From: Streptomyces sp. NRRL S-340
Lineage (GTDB): Bacteria > Actinomycetota > Actinomycetes > Streptomycetales > Streptomycetaceae
Length of the DNA: 64,000 nucleotides
Reading direction: 5' to 3'
Assembly: GCF_000720185.1 (NCBI RefSeq)
Contig: NZ_JOIY01000008.1
Coordinates: 62,001-126,000 of the forward strand
The notes under the pieces were generated by a model that saw only the letters and a list, made by a program, of their open reading frames with translations, did not search any database and was not told where the DNA came from. Both the position numbers and the translations under genes were made by a program. This document shows positions 59,182 through 64,000 of this stretch, in pieces (position 1 is the stretch's first letter; every line of letters begins with the position of its first letter).

Positions 59182-60468
59182 GTGAAGCCGGCCCGCACCG
59201 CGTCTGCTACGCCCGAACCGTCGGAAGGACCCGCCCGGGGGCTTTCGGCGTGGCGGTTCGTGGTGGTGTTCGGAGGCGTCAGTCTGCTGATGGACTTCGT
59301 CTACGAGGGCGCTCGTTCCGTCACCGGTCCGCTGCTCGCCCGTCTGGGCGCCTCCGCGGCCTTGGTCGGCGTGGTCACGGGGGCGGGTGAGGCCGCCGCG
59401 CTCGGACTGCGTCTGGTCTCGGGACCGCTGGCCGAGCGCAGCCGCCGCTTCTGGGCATGGACCATCGGCGGGTACGTGCTGACCGCGGTCACCGTCCCGG
59501 TACTCGGCCTGACCGGCGTGCTGTGGGCGGCCTGCACCCTGGTGATCGGGGAACGCGTCGGCAAGGCGGTGCGCTCCCCGGCCAAGGACACACTGCTCTC
59601 GCACGCCACCGCTGCCACCGGAAGGGGCCGCGGCTTCGCGGTCCACGAGGCGATGGACCAGGTCGGCGCTCTTGTCGGCCCGCTCACGGTGGCCGGGGTC
59701 CTCGCCCTCACCGGCGGCGACTACGCCCCGGCGCTCGGGGTGCTCGCGCTGCCCGGCGTGGCCGCCCTCGCGCTGCTGTTCCGGCTGCGTGCCAGGGTTC
59801 CCGATCCGGTGGGCTACGAGACGACCGCCGACGCGGCGGCGCCCGAGGCGCGGGACTCGTCCGGGGCGCTGGACTCGTCCGAGCAACCGGTTCCTGCCGG
59901 GCCCCGGGCGAGGAAACTGCCGCGAGCCTTCTGGGCCTATTCGGTCTTCACCGCAGCGACTCTGGCCGGCTTCGCCACCTTTGGTGTGTTCTCCTATCAT
60001 CTGACCGTCCGGCATCTGGTGTCGACGGCGATGGTGCCGGTGCTGTACGCGGCGGCCATGGCGGCGGACGCGGTGGCGGCGCTGGTCACGGGCTGGCTGT
60101 ACGACCGGTTCGGCGCCCAGGTGCTGGTCGTCCTGCCGCTGCTGTCCGCAGCCGCTCCTGCCCTGGCCCTCACCGACACGGTGGCGGTCGCCGTGGCGGG
60201 TGTGCTGGTGTGGGGCGCCGCGGTCGGGGTTCAGGAGTCCACGTTGCGTGCCACCGTCGCCGACCTCGTACCCGTGGGCCGCCGGGCCTCCGCGTACGGT
60301 GTGTTCGCCGGGATCATGGGCGCGGCCGCATTGGCAGGCGGCACCTTGGCCGGGGTCCTGTACGACGTCTCCGTACCCCTTCTGATCGTCGTCGTCGCCG
60401 GCATCCAGGCCGCCGCGCTCGTTCTGCTGTGGGTCACCCGGGCGGTGCGGTCCACGCGCGCCCACTGA
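59182..60468 (+). CDS. MFS transporter
   Basis: A 428-residue major-facilitator protein with 11-12 helices: FVVVFGGVSLLMDFVYEGAR, GVVTGAGEAAALGLRLVSGP, the motif-A-like loop AERSRRFWAWTIGG, ERVGKAVRSPAKDTLLSHAT, and GWLYDRFGAQVLVVLPLLS in the second half. The start was put at GTG 59182 because GGGAGGAACCC precedes it; an ATG 14 codons upstream is possible. The pattern matches the group often annotated as tetracycline- or bacteriocin-type efflux; substrate unknown. Confidence 0.88.
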   Translation: MKPARTASATPEPSEGPARGLSAWRFVVVFGGVSLLMDFVYEGARSVTGPLLARLGASAALVGVVTGAGEAAALGLRLVSGPLAERSRRFWAWTIGGYVLTAVTVPVLGLTGVLWAACTLVIGERVGKAVRSPAKDTLLSHATAATGRGRGFAVHEAMDQVGALVGPLTVAGVLALTGGDYAPALGVLALPGVAALALLFRLRARVPDPVGYETTADAAAPEARDSSGALDSSEQPVPAGPRARKLPRAFWAYSVFTAATLAGFATFGVFSYHLTVRHLVSTAMVPVLYAAAMAADAVAALVTGWLYDRFGAQVLVVLPLLSAAAPALALTDTVAVAVAGVLVWGAAVGVQESTLRATVADLVPVGRRASAYGVFAGIMGAAALAGGTLAGVLYDVSVPLLIVVVAGIQAAALVLLWVTRAVRSTRAH

Positions 60469-61186
60469 GTGGCGAACGGTCGCGTGCACCGGGCGTTCTC
60501 GTCACCACGCCGCCGTGCGGCCGGGCACGGCGCGGCGGACCTGGGCAGTCCGCGGCCGCACCGGTCCTCCGTGTCGCGGACTACGGGCAGGGCGGAGAAA
60601 CGGCCGCCGCCGAGCGGGCCAGGACGGCGTGCGGTGTCCGGGGCAGGCACCGACGTACTCGGAGTCCCGGTTCCGGGGCACCGGGAGCGACGACGCGGGG
60701 CGTGGTGAGGCCGGCCGGTCCCGGGGCGCGCGCGTTCGCTCAGCCGATGAAGTCGTTGTACGCGCGGTTCAAGGCTCCGCCGTGGTCTCGGGTGCCTGCC
60801 GTGACCAGGACCGGATCGCCGGCACGGCTGCCGCGCCACCCGCACGGTCAAAAGCCGGCGACGTGACTTCGCCGGGGCCCTGCGTCCACCGCTGTCAACG
60901 GCCCCACGCCCGCCGCCGCGACTCTCTCAGGTTCCCGCCCCTGCGGCGCCGGGCCGGAGCCGACGCCGGGCGGGAGCCGGCGCGGCACCTCGCCGCAGTG
61001 GCAGCGGCGGGGTGTCCGTCGACAAGCCCGGTTCCGGACCCGGCGTCCCGGTGCTGCAGGCGCGCCGGTCGTGGCCGGCGCCTGTCCGGGGCGCTCCGCC
61101 GGCGCATCGCGTCCCTCCCTGTGAGGAGATCCCCTCTCAGTAAAGGCAGGTTAAAGTACGAGCGCACAGCCAAGGGAGGGATGCAC
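60469..61186. other. Long gap, mostly non-coding
   Basis: A 718-bp gap. At 60740-60832 the reverse strand reads like a protein end (DPVLVTAGTRDHGGALNRAY then NDFIG and stop), probably a relic. The last ~100 bp contain a GAGGAGATCCCCTC palindrome and AT-richer DNA (CAGTAAAGGCAGGTTAAAGT) likely to include the promoter of the next gene. Confidence 0.45.
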
Positions 61187-62407
61187 ATGGGAAACCGTTT
61201 TGCCCGGGGGACGGCGGCACTCGCCGGTCTCGTGCTCGCCGGCACCGCCGTGGTAGCCGTCAACGCCACGTCGGCCGCGGCCAGTTCGTACGACTGCCCG
61301 ACGGGCTACTGGTGCGGCTGGTCGGGCCAGAGCGCGACCGGGACGATGTACAAGACGAGCAAGAGCGTCGCGGACCTCGGCAGCTGGGACAACAAGATCC
61401 ACTCGTACGTCAACCGTACGAAATCCATCGCCTGCCTCTACGACGACAAGAACTACAGCCCCTGGGGCGGCTACTTCCCCGCGGGCCCCAATGGCGCGGG
61501 CGAGTACTCCTCGTCCCCCACCGCGACGATCAGCTCGGTCAAGTTCGCCCGCACCGAGCGCGAATGCTCTCAGCAGCCCTATCCGAGCTGGTCCGCCGAG
61601 GTGTCCCCCAAGACACCCGGTTTCGGTGACATGAACGGCGACCGCAGGGCCGACGTGATCGCCCGCGACGAGGCCGGCCGGCTGTGGCTGGCCTCCGGAA
61701 CCGGCACCGGCAAGCTGATCGGCACGGGCGGCTGGAACGCCATGAACGCCCTGACCCGGCACGGAGACTTCAGCCGGGACGGCCGCGAGGACCTCATCGC
61801 CCGCGAGGCCTCCACCGGCAAGCTCTGGCTCTACCCCGGCACCACCACCGGGTCCCTGGGCGCCCGCGAACTCATCGGCACGGGCGGCTGGAACGGCATG
61901 CGCGAGATCACCGCCGTCGGCGACCTGACCGGCGACGGCCGCGCCGACCTGATCGCCGCCGAGAAGTCCACCGGCAAGCTGTACCTGTACCCGGGTACTG
62001 CCACCGGCGCCCTCGGCTCACGCAAGGTGATCGGCACCGGTGGCTGGAACGGCATGAACGCACTGGCCGGCGTGGGTGACATGAACGGCGACGGCCGCCC
62101 CGACCTCTACGCCCGCGAGGCCTCCACCGGCAAGCTCTGGCTCTACCCGGGCCGCGCCTCGGCCCTCGGCGGACGCGTCCTGGCCGGCACCGGTGGCTGG
62201 AACGCGATGGCGAACCTCATCGCGGTCGGTGACTTCTCGGGCGACGGCCAGGCCGACCTGGCCGCCGTCACCAACGACAAGTACGTCATCGACGGCAGCC
62301 CCGGAAACCTCGGCTGGCTGGTCACCTACCAGGGCCGCGGCAACGGCCTCCTGGCGGGCGGCGAGCGCACCAACGGAGAATGGTGGGGCCTGAACGGATT
62401 CTGTTAG
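61187..62407 (+). CDS. Secreted I36-type inhibitor/FG-GAP repeat protein
   Basis: A 406-residue exported protein. The signal peptide ends ~TSAAASS. Residues ~32-125 form a βγ-crystallin-like peptidase-inhibitor I36 domain (CPTGYWCGWSGQSATGTMYK; SVADLGSWDNKIHSYVNRTK; CLYDDKNY). Residues ~140-400 are FG-GAP/VCBS repeats with the phrase GTGGWN and Ca2+ loops (GDMNGDRRADVIAR, GDLTGDGRADLIAA, GDMNGDGRPDLYAR, GDFSGDGQADLAAV). Starts at the second ATG, where GGGAGGG is correctly spaced. Probably an extracellular protease inhibitor or binding protein. Confidence 0.88.
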   Translation: MGNRFARGTAALAGLVLAGTAVVAVNATSAAASSYDCPTGYWCGWSGQSATGTMYKTSKSVADLGSWDNKIHSYVNRTKSIACLYDDKNYSPWGGYFPAGPNGAGEYSSSPTATISSVKFARTERECSQQPYPSWSAEVSPKTPGFGDMNGDRRADVIARDEAGRLWLASGTGTGKLIGTGGWNAMNALTRHGDFSRDGREDLIAREASTGKLWLYPGTTTGSLGARELIGTGGWNGMREITAVGDLTGDGRADLIAAEKSTGKLYLYPGTATGALGSRKVIGTGGWNGMNALAGVGDMNGDGRPDLYAREASTGKLWLYPGRASALGGRVLAGTGGWNAMANLIAVGDFSGDGQADLAAVTNDKYVIDGSPGNLGWLVTYQGRGNGLLAGGERTNGEWWGLNGFC

Positions 62408-62457
62408 AGCGCTGCGAACACCCATGGCGCCCGGAGGGTACGGCCCCTCCGGGCGCC
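62404..62457 (+). terminator. Strong terminator, with a possible element relic
   Basis: A perfect 13-bp stem GGCGCCCGGAGGG and complement with a 6-nt loop (62426-62457) follows the stop at once. The preceding TTAGAGCGCTGCGAACA (62404-62420), overlapping the TAG stop, resembles the left end of the mobile element, but this match is short. Confidence 0.75.
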
Positions 62458-62484
62458 GTGTCGTCTCCCGGGGTCGGCATGTGT

Positions 62485-62888
62485 TCAGCCGCATGCCGAT
62501 GGCGAACTCCGCCGGGGGCTCGGGCGTACGGGCACGGAGTTCACCGCGCACGGGCAGTGTGGAGCCGCCGCAGTACCGCTCGAAGGTGGCGTCCTTTTCC
62601 CGGATGCGGCCGCAGGGGCCGTAGGCGATGGGGAGACGGTGAACGAGCCGGTGCCGCTCCCGCAGCAGCGGTCGGTCGAGCTGAACTGCGGCTCGGGTCC
62701 TCGGGCCGGGCCTCGGGCCGGCTGAGGGCATGGGTGCAGGTGACGCCGGAAGTCAGCTTCTGGCCGTAGGGGGCTTGCATGTCCAGGTACCAGCGCTCGC
62801 ACTCGTCCGCGACGACCGTGGCACCCACTGGGGCACTGTCCGAGCCGGGAACGTCCCTGCGGAAGAACAGACGCAGCCGGCGAAGCAT
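62485..62888 (-). pseudogene. Frameshifted hypothetical gene after GNAT
   Basis: The ATG at 62888 overlaps the GNAT stop (TGATG). The frame begins LRRLRLFFRRDVPGSDSAPV, then TVVADECERWYLDMQAPYGQ, KLTSGVTCTH, with good codon bias to about 62700. From there a different frame has the bias (VQLDRPLLRERHRLVHRLPI, GPCGRIREKDATFERYCGG), implying an indel near 62690-62705. No stop follows in that frame before the neighbouring FG-GAP gene, so the 3' end seems lost too. Family not recognised. Confidence 0.45.
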
Positions 62889-63418
62889 CAGGGCCTCAGC
62901 AGCCCGCCCACCCACCAGTCGTGCGGCTTGCCGTCGTTGGCGATGCCGCGACTGCGCAGTGTCCCTTCGACGGTGAAGCCAAGTTTCTCGGCGACGGCAC
63001 GCGAGCCGGTGTTCCCGGCCATGGCCCACCACTCGATGCGGTGCACGTCGAGCGTGGCCCAGCCCCAGTCGCACAGGGCCCCAGCGGCCTCCACCGAATA
63101 CCCGCGTCCGCGCTGCTCCCTGACCGCCCAGTAACCGAGTTCCCAGACGCCGCGGCTGATGAGGGTCAGGCAGTACGAACCGACCAGGGCGCCGGTGTCC
63201 TTGCGGAACGCGCCGAAGGTGTAGTCCCTGTCCTCGGCCCACTGAGCGGGCAGCTTCTCACCCACCAGCTTCTCCGCGTCCGCACGGCGGTACGGCACCG
63301 GCACCGGGGTGTAGAACTGGATGTCCTCGTCCTGACAGGCTTCGTACACCGCATCCACGTCGGCGGCTGTGAAGGCCCGAAGCACCAGACGGTCGGTCTC
63401 AAGAGTCACCGGATCCAT
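62888..63418 (-). CDS. GNAT-family N-acetyltransferase (RimJ/RimL type)
   Basis: A 176-residue acetyltransferase: LETDRLVLRAFTAADVDAVY, the acetyl-CoA motif A region VWELGYWAVREQRGRGYSVE, AAGALCDWGWATLDVHRIEW, and NTGSRAVAEKLGFTVEGTLR. This is the RimJ/RimL/Ard-like Acetyltransf_3 pattern, acting on a protein N-terminus, amino sugar or small amine. Start at the ATG 63416-63418; no strong ribosome site. Coupled to a decayed downstream gene. Confidence 0.9.
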   Translation of the reverse strand: MDPVTLETDRLVLRAFTAADVDAVYEACQDEDIQFYTPVPVPYRRADAEKLVGEKLPAQWAEDRDYTFGAFRKDTGALVGSYCLTLISRGVWELGYWAVREQRGRGYSVEAAGALCDWGWATLDVHRIEWWAMAGNTGSRAVAEKLGFTVEGTLRSRGIANDGKPHDWWVGGLLRP

Positions 63419-64000
63419 TGCGGCAGTATGACCACCACCGGCGACCGGCGACCAGCGAATATCCCGACCGTGCGCGCAGCCGCTGATCGCCTCGGCCGGC
63501 GGCCGGCACGCTGCGCGGCCGGGTCGCGGCGCCCGCCGGGACTGCGGACGCCGCGGTCCGTGCCGGCGCCGGGCGGGTGCGCGTGCGGCGCTCCGGCGAG
63601 CATTGCGGAGCGTGGCCGGTCTGCGGGGCGGCCGGCCGCGGTGCCACCCCCGCACGAGGTGTCCCGCAACCTCGCGCGGTTCGGTGTTCGTGTGCTGGGA
63701 GACGTCCTTCAGGACGGTCCAGGCCGTTTCCGATCACGGTCTGCCCCACCGCCAGAGCCACCGGCGCCCCGCCTGGCGCGGATCCCCCCGGCGAACACGT
63801 ACGTCACATGCTGGGCCTGACGGCGCGGACCGGGTCCTGCTCAGCCACCCCGCCTTCGACGCGGCGCCCGACCGACCACGCCGGCGGTCACCTCAAGAAG
63901 CCCCGAGGACCGGGCACGGTCGCGGACGCCTCGTCCGCCACCCGGTGGTATCCAGGACGGCCTGCCGGGCATGCGCAGTGGGGGAAGGGGAGGTGCCTGT
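63419..64000. other. No gene recognised at the window end
   Basis: About 580 bp without a frame having both start signals and normal codon bias. The last ~170 bp may include the edge of another gene, but this cannot be decided from the window. Confidence 0.4.

Noticed and set aside
62404..62430. A sixth copy of the mobile element at the end of the I36/FG-GAP gene
   Set aside because: Only ~17 bp resemble the left end, with a 2-bp insertion, and the rest is a simple terminator hairpin. Noted as possible but not counted.
1..64000. tRNA, rRNA or phage attachment site
   Set aside because: No tRNA-like cloverleaf with GTTC-containing T-arm and flanking integrase was found by eye; a tRNA search program would be needed to exclude one formally.

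Overview
This is chromosomal DNA from a high-GC actinomycete, almost certainly a Streptomyces. The evidence is the very GC-rich sequence, third codon positions nearly all G or C, frequent GTG starts, stop/start overlaps (ATGA, GTGA, TGATG), mycothiol-type enzymes, and many paired sensor kinase and regulator genes. I see no rRNA, tRNA, CRISPR array, replication origin, phage structural gene or intact transposase. Much of the DNA is accessory. Intact catabolic and signalling operons alternate with at least six decayed or truncated genes and with short mobile-element relics, as expected in a chromosome arm undergoing turnover.

Layout. 0-5.4 kb: the 5' part of folE (reverse strand) with two small membrane protein genes, divergent from an ArsR-like regulator; then DoxX, an EF-hand protein, a HIT protein and a DUF4190 membrane protein. 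5.7-8.7 kb: a SnoaL-like gene stump, SRPBCC, an aldo/keto reductase and a CPBP membrane protease. 8.8-11.9 kb: an unusual tandemly duplicated histidine kinase with its NarL-type regulator, preceded by a strong palindrome. 12.3-13.1 kb: a PIG-L/Mca-like deacetylase. 13.4-18.4 kb: a reverse-strand, translationally coupled catabolic operon. Its order is GMC oxidoreductase, VioB-type ferritin-like protein, FAD-sorbitol-dehydrogenase small subunit, IolE, and a decayed TIM-barrel isomerase. 19-21.6 kb: a possible small peptide gene, a TIGR00027 methyltransferase and a PRC-barrel trio. 22-27.4 kb: TetR-controlled redox enzymes (MDR reductase, FAD monooxygenase, Old Yellow Enzyme). 27.7-38.3 kb: secreted and lipoprotein genes, a truncated mycothiol-dependent isomerase, a SpoIIE-type phosphatase, an Ig-repeat protein, a decayed divergent gene pair, an MDR/TetR pair and an XRE-ricin membrane protein. 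38.4-45.7 kb: a mini primase-polymerase pair, an SDR, a large FG-GAP secreted protein and two conserved hypotheticals. 45.9-52.5 kb: a MacAB-like exporter operon with adaptor and lipoprotein, divergent from a response regulator-kinase-lipoprotein operon. 52.7-58.6 kb: two COG4705-like membrane paralogues bracketing a second two-component system, a BlaI pseudogene and a BASS-type transporter. 59-64 kb: an MFS transporter, an I36/FG-GAP secreted protein and a GNAT acetyltransferase.

The most notable structural signal is a dispersed non-coding element, with two full 162-bp copies (18.9 and 35.8 kb) and partial copies at 23.8, 28.3 and 56.6 kb. It has perfect terminal inverted repeats beginning GAGCTGCGAAC, an internal hairpin, and 3-bp TNA target duplications, which fits a MITE mobilised by an IS5-family (IS1031-type) transposase. 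Because TNA includes stop codons, copies sit exactly on gene ends. One copy now encodes the C-terminus of a mycothiol-dependent isomerase.

The best candidate for an undescribed functional system is the 13.4-18.4 kb operon. It couples a GMC dehydrogenase with an apparent Fe-S cysteine motif and no export signal to a ferritin-like diiron-type protein and to inosose/keto-sugar dehydration. All functional statements rest on reading the translated sequence; no database search was run.
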